DNA of 64,000 nt, taken from NCBI GenBank assembly GCA_020634015.1, contig JACKCN010000002.1, positions 603,177 through 667,176 on the forward strand, read 5' to 3'. The DNA is from Candidatus Delongbacteria bacterium (GTDB lineage Bacteria; CAIWAD01). The position numbers were made by a program, and so were the translations under genes. How positions within the stretch are numbered: position 1 is the first letter of the stretch; the number at the start of each line of letters is the position of its first letter. Below, in pieces: positions 1 to 8,483 of this stretch. The notes beneath the pieces were generated by a model. That model made no database searches, was not told the origin of the DNA, and saw only the letters and a list, made by a program, of their open reading frames with translations.

Positions 1-1
1 T

Positions 2-433
2 CTGGTGGGCGCGGTGGCCATGCGCAAGCTGGGACTGACCTCCCAGGGCAAGGCCTGGTCCGGTGTCACCGTGGGCGATCCGCGCCTGGAAGAGCTGTCG
101 CGTCAGATGATTCACGCCCTGCGCTGGCGCGGCCCCTGCGAGCTGGAAATCCTCTGCCACGAGACCAATGACCAGCTCTACCTCATCGAGATCAACCCGC
201 GCTTCCCGGCCTGGTGTTATCTCTGTGCGGGCGCGGGAGTGAATCTGCCCGCAGCCCAGGCGGCCATGGCCAGTGGTGCGTCCACGGTGGATCTGCCCCA
301 GCCCCGCAGCGGCGTGGTGTACACGCGCATGGCCAGCGACCAGGTCTGTGACCTGAGCATTCTCAAGGACCTGAACACGAAGGGGCAGACCGTGCACGCT
401 CGCACGGACAGCCAGGAAGGAGACCCCCAATGA
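2..433 (+). CDS. ATP-grasp family enzyme, C-terminal part (5' end outside window)
   Basis: Only the last ~143 residues are present, and the reading frame is open to the window edge, so the gene starts upstream. The fragment contains the characteristic end of the ATP-grasp fold: a glutamate-bearing strand (CELEIL) followed by the Mg-binding motif LIEINPRFP. ATP-grasp enzymes activate a carboxylate as acyl phosphate and join it to an amine or thiol. The tail resembles the carbamoyl-phosphate-synthase-like branch (alanine-rich helix after the motif), but the substrate cannot be deduced. The stop codon overlaps the start of the next gene in an ATGA, implying translational coupling with the PLP enzyme. 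Confidence in the fold is high; the specific activity is unknown. Confidence 0.85.
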   Translation: MVGAVAMRKLGLTSQGKAWSGVTVGDPRLEELSRQMIHALRWRGPCELEILCHETNDQLYLIEINPRFPAWCYLCAGAGVNLPAAQAAMASGASTVDLPQPRSGVVYTRMASDQVCDLSILKDLNTKGQTVHARTDSQEGDPQ

Positions 434-1869
434 GCCAGGATACCACCCCCAAGACCGCATACCAGGCCCCGACCATCGTCAAGCAGAAGGCCGGAAGCGG
501 AAACATCTTCGGCAATTCTCCGCGCAGCAGTTATCACGATGCGATCGCGGGTGTGCCCATCAGTGATCTGGTGCAGACCCACGGCAGCCCGCTCTTCGTG
601 CTCTCCGAGGGGGAGATCCGCGCCCGGGTGCGTGAGTTCCACATGGCCTTCGGCTCGCGCTATCCGCGCGTGCGGCTGGGCTGGTCCTACAAGACGCACT
701 ATCTGGCCGCCGTGTGCCAGATCATGCACCAGGAAGGCAGCATGGCCGAGGTGGTCTCGGGCACCGAGTTCCGCATGGCCCGCCAGCTGGGTGTGCGTCC
801 GGACCAGATCATCTACAACGGTCCTCACAAGGACGACGCCAGCCTGATCGAGGCGATGCACGGCGGCACACGCATCCATCTGGACAACAGCGAAGAACTG
901 CTGCACCTCGAGGAACTGGCGCGCGCCCAGGGTTTTGGCCCCCAGAAGAAGCTGGCGGTGGCGATCCGGGTCAACATGCAGCTGGACGCCCAGCACTGGG
1001 ACCGCTTCGGTTTCAATCTGGAGAGCGGTCGCGCCCATCAGGTGGCACGCCGGGTGGAGGAAAGTGACAGTCTCTGCCTGCGTGGGCTGCATTGCCACAT
1101 CGGCACCTACGTGGACAATGTGGACATGTACCGCCGGGCGGCCCTCAAGCTGGTGGAGCTGGCCAACTGGCTGCGCCGCGAGCTGGGCGTGCGGCTGGAA
1201 TGGTGGGACCTGGGCGGCGGTTTCGCCAGCCGCAACACGTTGCACTGGGCCTACCAGAACGGCGATGTGACCTGCCCCACCTTCGCGCGCTACGCTGAGG
1301 CGATCTGCGGGGAACTGCGCCAGCTGGAACGTGAGGAAGGCGAGGCTCTGCCCGAGCTGTTCTTCGAATCGGGCCGCGCGCTCATCGAGGAGTGCCAGGA
1401 CCTTGTGGTCAGCGTGATTTCCGAACGCCGGCTGGGCGACGGGACCCGGGCCCTGGTGCTGGACGCCGGCGTGAACCTGCTCTCCAACAGTTACTGGTAC
1501 CGTTACGATGTGTGCCCGACCCGTGATCCGGGTTCCACGGTGCTGGAGGACACCACCTTGTTGGGCAACCTCTGCATGCAGATTGACGTGCTGCGCAAGT
1601 CGGTGCCGCTGCCTCCGCTGAACACGGGCGATACTCTCGTGATCCGCAAGGTGGGGGCGTACAATCTGAGCCAGAGTACCCAGTTCATCCACGGGCGCCC
1701 CGCGGTGCTGCTGGTGGATGAGCAGCAGGGTGTGCACGTGGTGCGTGTGGCCGAGACCGCCGAGACCATGCGCATCCAGGACCGCCTGCCCGCACATCTG
1801 CGCAGCGTGGCCGACTCCGATGCCCTGCCGCGCTTCCGGGCCGACGGGGACGGCGGCGGCGGCCGATGA
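430..1869 (+). CDS. PLP-dependent fold-type III decarboxylase-like enzyme (LysA/ornithine decarboxylase superfamily)
   Basis: This 479-residue protein has the alanine-racemase-like barrel followed by a beta domain, as in diaminopimelate and diamine decarboxylases. Visible motifs are SYKTH with the probable Schiff-base lysine K88, HCHIG (residues 221-225), the glycine-rich phosphate-binding loop GGGF (~262), FESGR (~313) in place of the usual EPGR, and GNLCMQID (~381) containing the second-subunit active-site cysteine region. The start ATG overlaps the upstream stop by 4 bp, and its own stop overlaps the next gene in the same way. It is unlikely to be housekeeping LysA because it is locked between an ATP-grasp enzyme and a urea transporter-peptidase fusion. 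A role in making or processing an amino-acid-derived metabolite is inferred; the substrate is unknown. Confidence 0.85.
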   Translation: MSQDTTPKTAYQAPTIVKQKAGSGNIFGNSPRSSYHDAIAGVPISDLVQTHGSPLFVLSEGEIRARVREFHMAFGSRYPRVRLGWSYKTHYLAAVCQIMHQEGSMAEVVSGTEFRMARQLGVRPDQIIYNGPHKDDASLIEAMHGGTRIHLDNSEELLHLEELARAQGFGPQKKLAVAIRVNMQLDAQHWDRFGFNLESGRAHQVARRVEESDSLCLRGLHCHIGTYVDNVDMYRRAALKLVELANWLRRELGVRLEWWDLGGGFASRNTLHWAYQNGDVTCPTFARYAEAICGELRQLEREEGEALPELFFESGRALIEECQDLVVSVISERRLGDGTRALVLDAGVNLLSNSYWYRYDVCPTRDPGSTVLEDTTLLGNLCMQIDVLRKSVPLPPLNTGDTLVIRKVGAYNLSQSTQFIHGRPAVLLVDEQQGVHVVRVAETAETMRIQDRLPAHLRSVADSDALPRFRADGDGGGGR

Positions 1870-4055
1870 CCGGCCCTGCCACGGGAGCCCTGCTGCGCGA
1901 GCTGCCCAACCGGTTGGCCACGGCCGCCGGGGTGATCCTGTTCACCGGGCGGCGGCGCAGCGGGCTGCTCTTCCTTGCCGCACTGGCGCTGGATCCCTCC
2001 CGCCTGGTTCTGGGACTGGCGGGGGCATTGGTGGCGATGACCGTCGGCGGGCTGGCCGCGCGCTCGCCCGTGTGGCAGAAACTTGGCTTCTTCGGCGGCT
2101 CGGGAATGCTCACGGCCCTGGCGCTGTCCGCCTATCTGCCGGTATCCGGAATGATGGTCGCCTTCACGGCACTCTGTGCGGCATTGTCCGCGATGGTGCT
2201 GCTGGCGCTGGTTCCCCTGCTGGGCAAACATGACATGCCCATTCTGGCCCTGCCTTTCGTGAGCGCCAGTCTGGTGGGATTGAGCGCGGCCCCCGTGCTG
2301 GGGCTGAAGATCCAGGCCGGGCACGGCATCGACAACTGGCTGCTGCCCGTCTTCGAGCACGCCAATCACGCCCTCGCGGTGTACGCTCCCCATCTGCTGG
2401 ACGCCTTCCTGCGTACCATCGGCAGCCTGCTCTTCCTGCCCGAACCGCTGGCCGGTGTGCTGATTCTGGTGGGGCTTGTGCTGGGCAGCCGGATCACGGC
2501 GCTGGCAATGGCCGGTGGTGCATTGGTGAGTGTGTTCCTGCTGCAGTTCATCAGCGGACAGCATCTCAGTTCCAGCACCCTGGCGCTGCTGGCATTCAAT
2601 GGTGTGCTGATCGCGGCCGCCTTCACCGGAATCTTCGTGGCGCTCACCCGCCAGGCTCTGGTGTACGCCCTGCTGGCCGTGATCACGGGTGTGGTGCTTA
2701 CCGCGGGCATCCAGGGTCTGTTCGATCCCATGGGACTGCCCGTGCTGGCGCTGCCCTTCTGTCTGGCCAGCTGGCTCTTCCTGCTGCCGCTCAAGACCGG
2801 CTCGGGGGCTCTCGAACGGCACGCGATCTGGGCTCCGCCGCTGGCGCTGATCGGGCGCGCCGAGGACAATCTGCGTGCCTTCGAGCGCTGGAAGCGCGAG
2901 CAGCAGCAGCCCCAGCCCGTGTTGACCATGCCGCTGCACGGGGTCTGGACCATCACCCAGGGCCCGATGGGGAATCTGACTCACAGCACGATCAACGGCA
3001 AGCACGCCTGGGACTTCATGCTGCTGGACGAGCAGGGGCGGGCCGCCAGTGGTCTGGGTGCCGAGCGCGAGGACTTTCACGGCTTCGGCTGTCCGGTGCT
3101 GGCTCCCGCCGACGGTGTGGTGACCGCCATGGAAGGCCGCATGCGTGACAACGCCGTGCACGCGGTGGATACGGAGCATCCCTGGGGCAACTGGGTGATG
3201 ATCACCCACGAGAACGGCATGGTCAGCCTGCTGGCCCACCTGCGGGCGGGCAGCCTGCGTGTCCTGCCCGGGCAGGGCGTCCAGCGTGGCCAGGAAATCG
3301 CCCAGCTGGGCAACAGCGGGCGCAGCCCCGAACCTCACCTGCACCTGCAGCTGAACGATGGTCCCTGGCTGGCGTCGCGCAGTCAGCCCGCGGTCTTCGG
3401 CAGCTGGCTGGAGCTGCGCCCCGGGCAGGGTCCGCTCTTCCATCCGCTGGGCACCCCGCAGGAAGGCATGCGCGTCTGCACCCTGACTCACATGGACTGG
3501 CCCGACTGGAGCGCCTGCCTGCCCCTTTCGGTGCCCGGTCGGCGTTTCGTGTACACCGACGTCGACTCGCGCGACGAGGTGGTGCTGGAGGTGATCGCTG
3601 GCAGCTGGGGCCGCCTGCTGCTCGACGATGGCCTGCAGCGTGCCCAGGTGGTCTACTGGCCGGGCTGGATCCAGTTGCTGCCGCTGCGCGAGGGAGATCC
3701 TGACTGGCGCTGCCTGCATCACGGCCGGAGTCTGGTCCAGGCCTTGCTGGAATTCAGCTCCGTGCTGCCCCTGATGGGCAGCCATGAGCTGGAGGTTCGC
3801 CAGGACGTGCACTCCACCGGGCTGGCCGGAGGGCTGCGGCGCTCATTCAGCCTGGAAGGGCGTGGCAAGTTGAGCCAGCTCTTCCGGCGCGAACCGGGCC
3901 CGCTGAGCCCCTTGACCTGCAGGAGCGAGCTGGTGCTGTCAAACGGTCGCAGCTGGACCAGTGGTTTTGTTGCGGAACCCGGGCGTGGGCTGGTGGAAAT
4001 CCAATTGAATCAGGGCGGTCGTCACAAGCGCATCCTGCGCCTGCGTGAAGACTGA
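1866..4055 (+). CDS. Urea transporter (UT family) fused to M23 metallopeptidase
   Basis: This is a 729-residue fusion. Residues ~1-310 are very hydrophobic and show UT-family features, including two repeated blocks with an LxLPF signature (ILALPFV ~ residue 127 and LALPFCLASWL ~ 293). Residues ~355-510 form an M23 (LytM-type) peptidase: HAWD at 380-383, a PADG..V strand near 417, and HLH at 491-493, which together supply the zinc ligands. A further ~215-residue C-terminal beta-rich region matches no family I recognise. UT proteins are channel-like facilitators, and M23 enzymes cut peptidoglycan cross-bridges or glycyl peptides; the peptidase presumably faces the periplasm. It ends a three-gene coupled operon (4-bp overlap). 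Joining of a small-solute channel to a peptidoglycan peptidase is the odd feature here. Confidence 0.85.
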   Translation: MTGPATGALLRELPNRLATAAGVILFTGRRRSGLLFLAALALDPSRLVLGLAGALVAMTVGGLAARSPVWQKLGFFGGSGMLTALALSAYLPVSGMMVAFTALCAALSAMVLLALVPLLGKHDMPILALPFVSASLVGLSAAPVLGLKIQAGHGIDNWLLPVFEHANHALAVYAPHLLDAFLRTIGSLLFLPEPLAGVLILVGLVLGSRITALAMAGGALVSVFLLQFISGQHLSSSTLALLAFNGVLIAAAFTGIFVALTRQALVYALLAVITGVVLTAGIQGLFDPMGLPVLALPFCLASWLFLLPLKTGSGALERHAIWAPPLALIGRAEDNLRAFERWKREQQQPQPVLTMPLHGVWTITQGPMGNLTHSTINGKHAWDFMLLDEQGRAASGLGAEREDFHGFGCPVLAPADGVVTAMEGRMRDNAVHAVDTEHPWGNWVMITHENGMVSLLAHLRAGSLRVLPGQGVQRGQEIAQLGNSGRSPEPHLHLQLNDGPWLASRSQPAVFGSWLELRPGQGPLFHPLGTPQEGMRVCTLTHMDWPDWSACLPLSVPGRRFVYTDVDSRDEVVLEVIAGSWGRLLLDDGLQRAQVVYWPGWIQLLPLREGDPDWRCLHHGRSLVQALLEFSSVLPLMGSHELEVRQDVHSTGLAGGLRRSFSLEGRGKLSQLFRREPGPLSPLTCRSELVLSNGRSWTSGFVAEPGRGLVEIQLNQGGRHKRILRLRED

Positions 4056-4115
4056 TCCCAGACGGGGCATGTTTTCCCGAAGTACCGACATGAGTCACAG
4101 ACAAGGAACAGAACA

Positions 4116-5063
4116 ATGAGTCTCCTGCGCGGGCTGGCCTTGGTGCTGCCCCTCACACTGCCTTTGCTGGCCTCGGCCCAGCTGGGCCTGCTCTGGTCGG
4201 CCGACCAGGGAAGCATGGAAGCGGGCTGGCTGTACACGGATCTCAATGGCGATGGTCTGGAAGAACTGATCAAGGAAGACGGGCTGGGCACGGTCTTCCT
4301 CGACGGCGACGGTTCCTATGCCACGGTCTGGTCTGTGGTGGACCCCGCCCCGGACAGCAATGCCTGGTTCAGTCTGGCTGCCCGCGAGGGCAACTCCTTC
4401 ATCTTCACCCGGGTCAACACCACCAGCCAGCAGAGCGAAGTTCTGGTCTACAACGCCATGGCCAATGCGCCTGCCTGGACCAGCGGCACGCTCAGCGGTG
4501 TCCTGTACCGAACCACCAGCGACGACCTGTACGGCACGGGCCAGAAGCAGCTTGCCGCGGCCTGGAACCGCCTGGTGGGCACTGCCTATGCCTCCGGCTG
4601 GCGTGTCTGGAACCTGGCCACCGGTGCGGTGTCCTACAATCCGGGCGAAGGGGCGGGCTACCTGATCGGTCCCTGGAGTGGTCCCATGGAAACCACGGCC
4701 GCCAGCCAGCTGATCTTCAACCGTTACCCCAGCGCGGGCAGCCCCACACTGGAGTGCTGGGGCATTCCGGTGGTCGCGGTCGCTGCGCCCGCTGCCCGTC
4801 CTGAGCAGCTGGGCCTGCAGGCCTGGCCCAACCCCTTCAACCCGGTCTGCCGCATTGCGCTGGCACACGCGCCCGCGGGCGATTTTTCCCTGCGCATCAC
4901 CAACGTGCGCGGCGCCCTGGTGCGCGAGATTGCCCTCGTGGGCAACGGCGGTCCGCTGGAACTGGTCTGGGACGGCCGCAATCAACAGGGCCGCCCCCTG
5001 CCTTCCGGCAGCTATCAGGTCATGGCCGCCGGCGAAGCGATTGGTGTGACACTGGTCCACTAG
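4116..5063 (+). CDS. Secreted protein with FlgD-like T9SS-type C-terminal domain
   Basis: This 315-residue protein has a clear Sec signal peptide (MSLLRGLALVLPLTLPLLASAQ). An early segment LYTDLNGDGLEEL resembles FG-GAP/VCBS calcium-binding loops. The C-terminal ~80 residues begin at the AWPNPFNP motif and end in a FlgD-like Ig strand pattern (WDGRNQQGRPLPSGSYQVMAAG), the sorting domain found on type IX-exported proteins in FCB lineages. The start is supported by a GGAACAG-like purine stretch upstream. It lies 60 nt after the urea transporter-peptidase gene but need not be co-functional. The central domain is unidentified. Confidence 0.8.
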   Translation: MSLLRGLALVLPLTLPLLASAQLGLLWSADQGSMEAGWLYTDLNGDGLEELIKEDGLGTVFLDGDGSYATVWSVVDPAPDSNAWFSLAAREGNSFIFTRVNTTSQQSEVLVYNAMANAPAWTSGTLSGVLYRTTSDDLYGTGQKQLAAAWNRLVGTAYASGWRVWNLATGAVSYNPGEGAGYLIGPWSGPMETTAASQLIFNRYPSAGSPTLECWGIPVVAVAAPAARPEQLGLQAWPNPFNPVCRIALAHAPAGDFSLRITNVRGALVREIALVGNGGPLELVWDGRNQQGRPLPSGSYQVMAAGEAIGVTLVH

Positions 5064-5077
5064 GCTTCCGGAATCCT

Positions 5078-5121
5078 CCGGACACGGACATCCCCGCCTC
5101 GGTGGAGATGTCCGTGTCCGG
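5078..5121 (+). terminator. Long hairpin after the T9SS-type gene (terminator-like, no U tract)
   Basis: CCGGACACGGACATC at 5078-5092 is perfectly complementary to 5107-5121, leaving a 14-nt loop. It begins 15 nt past the stop codon at 5063. No T-run follows, so it may be a factor-assisted terminator or an mRNA 3'-end stabiliser. Confidence 0.5.
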
Positions 5122-5383
5122 GCCACCTACCGGGGGTGCTTCGGTGGGCGCTTCCTTGCCTCCCGCCTCGCCCCCTTCCTCGCCACCCACCGCGGGTACC
5201 ACCAGGACGTGTGATCGTGGCAATCTCGTCACCCAGCGGTTGTCATTCGGCCGATGCCGCATGAATGGCGGTGCTCGCGGCGACTGACCGTGCGGGCCCT
5301 CGGCCCCGGCTGGGGCGTGGCACGATCCGGCCTGTGACCTGTCCGATCGGGTGTGCGTGCAGGGCAGGGGCGAGCACGACCAG

Positions 5384-5413
5384 AAAAAAAGGGGGAGGGC
5401 TTTGCCCTCCCCC
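5384..5413 (-). terminator. Rho-independent terminator of the seven-heme cytochrome gene
   Basis: GGGGGAGGGC (5391-5400) pairs with GCCCTCCCCC (5404-5413) around a 3-nt loop. Seven A residues at 5384-5390 read as a U tract on the minus strand. It lies 31 nt beyond the minus-strand stop codon, a classical arrangement. Confidence 0.9.
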
Positions 5414-5443
5414 AGATCTGGATCCGTTGCCAGCGCGGTGCGC

Positions 5444-6859
5444 TCAGTGGCTCACGCAGACCACGCGGTAGAAGCGCTCCTCGTCGGGGGTGCCGATGAG
5501 GTCATCGTACTCGGTGGCAGCCTGATCGCCCAGCAGGGTCCACTGGGCGGGACGCGCATCTGCGCTGGGCATGCTGTACACCAGATAGCTGCTCACGCCC
5601 TGCACGGGGCTCCAGCTCAGGTGAGCCTGATTGCCGGCCAGACGCACGATCTGCAGGTCGGCGACGGCCGCGGCGGGAGCCGGGCTGCCGTGGGGACCGT
5701 TGCCCATGGGGATGTCCGTGTGACAGACCGTGCACTGCGCCAGGGTTCCGGCATGACCCTGGAGGCTGATCACCTGCAGGTTGTCGTTCTCTTCGCTGCT
5801 GGGCAGAATGGCGTGCGGGCTGCCGTGGCAGGCGCTGCAGTACAGGCCGCCGTGGCCCGTGCTCATCCTGAAGAGAGTATTGGGCTGCTCGGCATAGTTG
5901 CTGCCGTGGCAATTGGAGGCGCCGCAGCTGGGCTCGTCCAGCCAGGGACGCCGGCCTTCACTGATGCTTTCGGCCACATCGCGCATCGTGCCGTGGCAGC
6001 TCTGGCAGATCATCGGCTCGTCGATTCCTGTGGCCATCACTCCACGCAGGCACTGGGCCTGGTTGCCCGGGTGACACTTGTAACAGGTGGCGATGGAATT
6101 CGTGGGGCGAATGTCCTTGTGCTTCTCGTGCAGGCGGTAGCTCAGGGAACGGGCTTCCGGAATGCCGGGCGTGCCCAGCGCGTTCGAGGAGTGGCAGCGA
6201 GCGCAGAGAATCGGGGTATCGTTGGGATCGAAACCTGCCTCATCATCATGATGGTTCAGAATGCTCTGTTCCGAGGAATGGCAGCCCGAGGAGACACAGC
6301 CGATTTCGTTGGAAACGGGAATCACCACCTCGGTCATCGCCAGCAGGAAGTTGTCGCTCTCGCGCCGGGCTTCCAGCCGGATCAGCTGGAAGGGCTGCTC
6401 GTTCACAAGGTCATCGTCCTGGAAGGGCGTGATGGGCACGCCCGTGACTTCAAAGAAACCATCCAGGGCTTCCATGCTGCCTGTCAAGCCATTGCCGGTC
6501 AGGCCCACATCGGGAGGCAGGGGCGCGGGCAGGTCGAAGATCTGCTGGGCATAGTCCCAGAAATTGGTCTTGGTCACCGAGGTGGTGTTGCCGGGAATCG
6601 AGTAATCAATGCGTACGCCCTCGGTCACCAGCTGGGGAAGTGAGCCTTCCTGGCTGTATACGAGCTGCGCCCGGACATTGTTGTAGGGCGGCAGCACGAC
6701 GAACGAAGAGAAGTCCCCGTTGGCGCAGTGCATGCCCAGATCGTTCCAACCCAGCAGCACGTACTTTTCCGCCTGCGCGGAACCGGCCAGCAGCAGTGCA
6801 GGGACCAGTCCCTTCACGAGCAGCGCCAGCGCCGTTCTCATCCTGTGTTCAATCAACAT
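5444..6859 (-). CDS. Secreted multiheme c-type cytochrome (seven predicted hemes, NDLGMHC type)
   Basis: This 471-residue protein begins with MLIEHRMRTALALL and has a signal peptide cleaved near AQA-EK. The mature N-terminus carries GWNDLGMHC followed by LPPYNN, a signature of a multiheme family known from Geobacter-type metal reducers. Seven heme sites are visible: five CxxCH (CARCH, CYKCH, CQSCH, CSACH, CTVCH) and two unusual CX4CH (CVSSGCH, CGASNCH). The C-terminal ~80 residues look like a fibronectin-III-type domain (LSWSPVQGVSSYLVY). A role in periplasmic or outer-surface electron transfer is expected. Start chosen from GGGAGGAAT immediately upstream; a longer in-frame extension lacks a ribosome-binding site. 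Confidence 0.88.
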   Translation of the reverse strand: MLIEHRMRTALALLVKGLVPALLLAGSAQAEKYVLLGWNDLGMHCANGDFSSFVVLPPYNNVRAQLVYSQEGSLPQLVTEGVRIDYSIPGNTTSVTKTNFWDYAQQIFDLPAPLPPDVGLTGNGLTGSMEALDGFFEVTGVPITPFQDDDLVNEQPFQLIRLEARRESDNFLLAMTEVVIPVSNEIGCVSSGCHSSEQSILNHHDDEAGFDPNDTPILCARCHSSNALGTPGIPEARSLSYRLHEKHKDIRPTNSIATCYKCHPGNQAQCLRGVMATGIDEPMICQSCHGTMRDVAESISEGRRPWLDEPSCGASNCHGSNYAEQPNTLFRMSTGHGGLYCSACHGSPHAILPSSEENDNLQVISLQGHAGTLAQCTVCHTDIPMGNGPHGSPAPAAAVADLQIVRLAGNQAHLSWSPVQGVSSYLVYSMPSADARPAQWTLLGDQAATEYDDLIGTPDEERFYRVVCVSH

Positions 6860-6869
6860 GATTCCTCCC
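6860..6869 (-). promoter_or_regulatory. Ribosome-binding site that fixes the cytochrome start
   Basis: On the minus strand the sequence reads GGGAGGAAT then C then ATG at 6859-6857. This strong Shine-Dalgarno site argues against the in-frame start 16 codons upstream. Confidence 0.8.
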
Positions 6870-7138
6870 GAAGTGGTTGAGCCGGGACGAACATTCTTTG
6901 CGTCCAAGCAGTATGATTGATGTGCTGTCGTGTCTGGGGGGGTGGTGTTGGACGCCCTGAAGATGCCGCTTGTTCAGGACACAATCTGTCCTCTGGAGAG
7001 AGGAAGTCGCGTTCTGTGTCGCATGGCCGATGGTCCTCGGGCCATTCGGCTTTGAGTCGGGCGCAGGCATGCGTCATGCGACACGTTATCAGGATTGCAT
7101 GACAGTTCCAGCTTTGATAACGGCGTTTGAAAACCTCT

Positions 7139-7189
7139 GGAAAATGACCGGACTGTCAGAAATTCTCGGCTTGTCCCGGGTCATTTTCC
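7139..7189. repeat. 11-bp perfect inverted repeat
   Basis: GGAAAATGACC (7139-7149) is complemented exactly by GGTCATTTTCC (7179-7189) with a 29-nt spacer. It lies mid-way between divergent promoters, so it could be a regulator site, a large RNA hairpin, or the remnant ends of a small element. Confidence 0.6.
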
Positions 7190-7298
7190 CCGCTGCTGTT
7201 CACGGGAGAAGAGGACACTTTCGCGCCTTTGGCCCCTTGGCACCGGAAAACTTGTTGAGACGAGTGAATTTCTCCGTGTTCCCGCTGCCGGCTTTCCT

Positions 7299-7306
7299 TA
7301 GGTTTG
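7299..7306 (+). promoter_or_regulatory. Candidate FCB-type -7 promoter element
   Basis: TAGGTTTG matches the Bacteroidota -7 consensus TAnnTTTG exactly, 63 nt upstream of the lipoprotein ATG. The -33 region is not a clear TTTG, so this is a candidate only. Confidence 0.4.
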
Positions 7307-7368
7307 GCACCTCGGCTCCGGGCGGGGCGCCACAGGAACTCCCACAGCTCAACAACACGGGACTCACC

Positions 7369-8457
7369 ATGTCTAGACCTACCATCGCCACGCAGCTGGC
7401 CCTGCTGAGCTGCCTTCTGGTCGGGCTGCTGATGCTGGCCTGCGACAACGACGACGCTGAGACGGCCCAGGCCAATCGGGCACCGGTTCTGGCCGATCGT
7501 CAACTGCTGCTGGACGAGCAGACGGCTGAGACCGTGGACTTCCTGGGCAGCGATCCCGACGGCGATTCGCTGTCCTACCACTTGCTGCAGGCACCCGCCC
7601 ATGGCACGCTGGTGGGCAACGTGCTGCAGCCGGACAGCGGGTTCACCGGGGATGACGCGTTTCTGCTGCGGGCCTGGGACGGGCAGGACAGTTCGCGCAC
7701 GGCGCTCTTCAGCATCACGGTCCGTCCGGTCAATGCTCTGGAAAGTGCCGTGATCATCGGCGAGAGCATGGCGCTGCTCACCGGTGGCGCGCTGGAAGCC
7801 CTGGATGCCGTGGCGCGCCTGGACCTGTTGCCCCAGCCGCCCCAGCAACCGGGCAAGGGCTCGCGGGTGGCCACCGAGAGTTTCGACCCCGATTCCTGCA
7901 TCTGGGATCTGGGAGCCCACCGCGACCACCTGAGTGAGCCCGAGGATTCGTCCGGTTTCAGTTTCGAGGAGGCATGGCGTGTCTGGCTGCGTGACGAGGC
8001 CAGCGAATGCCTGCAGTACGCCGACAGCACCCTGCGCTGGATGGACATGCGTCGCGACTTCAACGGCTCGGGCTGGAACGGCACCTTCACGGGCCAGCGC
8101 GACGGACACGACTCCTTCCATCTGACCGAATTCAATGCCGGCCTGCCCGGGATTCTGGTCAACGGGCGCCACGAACGCCGCGGTGATGGCATGCTGCTGC
8201 GCCGTGACCAGTGGGTGGAGCACGAGTTCGAGCTGGAGCTGGAATTCGAGGATGTCCGGATGGTGCCCGTGGGCGATCGCCTGCTGCCGGTCTCCGGTCA
8301 GGTCAGTCTGGACCTGCGGACCCGGCGGGACGCTGTGGACGTGCGGCGGCGCGCCGTGATCGAATTCACCACTCCGGGCGAAGGCGGCATCCGGTTCGAC
8401 GACGGCGATGAATGGATCATGAACATCTTCACCGGCTCGGTCAACCCGGCCCAGTAG
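7369..8457 (+). CDS. Lipoprotein with cadherin-like Ig domain
   Basis: This 362-residue protein starts at MSRPTIATQ and carries a lipoprotein signal ending in the lipobox LMLAC. Residues ~37-120 resemble the bacterial cadherin-like or tandem-95 repeat (SDPDGDSLSYHLLQAPAHGTL, then FTGDDAFLLRAWDG), usually an adhesive or scaffold module. The remainder, with WRVWLRDEASECLQY and several acidic beta strands (FELELEFEDV), is unassigned. The frame is open further upstream, but that region lacks a ribosome-binding site and the lipobox fixes the N-terminus here. Likely tethered to a membrane leaflet and exposed to the periplasm or surface; no specific function can be given. Confidence 0.75.
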   Translation: MSRPTIATQLALLSCLLVGLLMLACDNDDAETAQANRAPVLADRQLLLDEQTAETVDFLGSDPDGDSLSYHLLQAPAHGTLVGNVLQPDSGFTGDDAFLLRAWDGQDSSRTALFSITVRPVNALESAVIIGESMALLTGGALEALDAVARLDLLPQPPQQPGKGSRVATESFDPDSCIWDLGAHRDHLSEPEDSSGFSFEEAWRVWLRDEASECLQYADSTLRWMDMRRDFNGSGWNGTFTGQRDGHDSFHLTEFNAGLPGILVNGRHERRGDGMLLRRDQWVEHEFELELEFEDVRMVPVGDRLLPVSGQVSLDLRTRRDAVDVRRRAVIEFTTPGEGGIRFDDGDEWIMNIFTGSVNPAQ

Positions 8458-8483
8458 GCCTCGGCCGTGCGCGGCACACGCGC

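Larger units (their letters stand above)
5064..5443. other. Intergenic region between convergent genes
   Basis: This 380-nt non-coding stretch separates a plus-strand and a minus-strand gene that converge. It holds a perfect 15-bp inverted repeat just after the plus-strand stop and a strong minus-strand terminator. Nothing else convincing was seen; short open frames here have no ribosome-binding site or coding character. Confidence 0.7.
6860..7368. other. Intergenic region between divergent genes
   Basis: About 510 nt separate the minus-strand cytochrome from the plus-strand lipoprotein. It contains an 11-bp inverted repeat with a 29-nt spacer (7139-7189) and a TAGGTTTG element at 7299-7306 that may be the lipoprotein promoter. 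No credible small gene was found in either strand. Confidence 0.6.

Noticed and set aside
1503..3812. A 769-codon open frame on the minus strand
   Set aside because: Antisense to the decarboxylase and transporter genes, low-complexity His/Gln-rich translation, no motif or ribosome-binding site.
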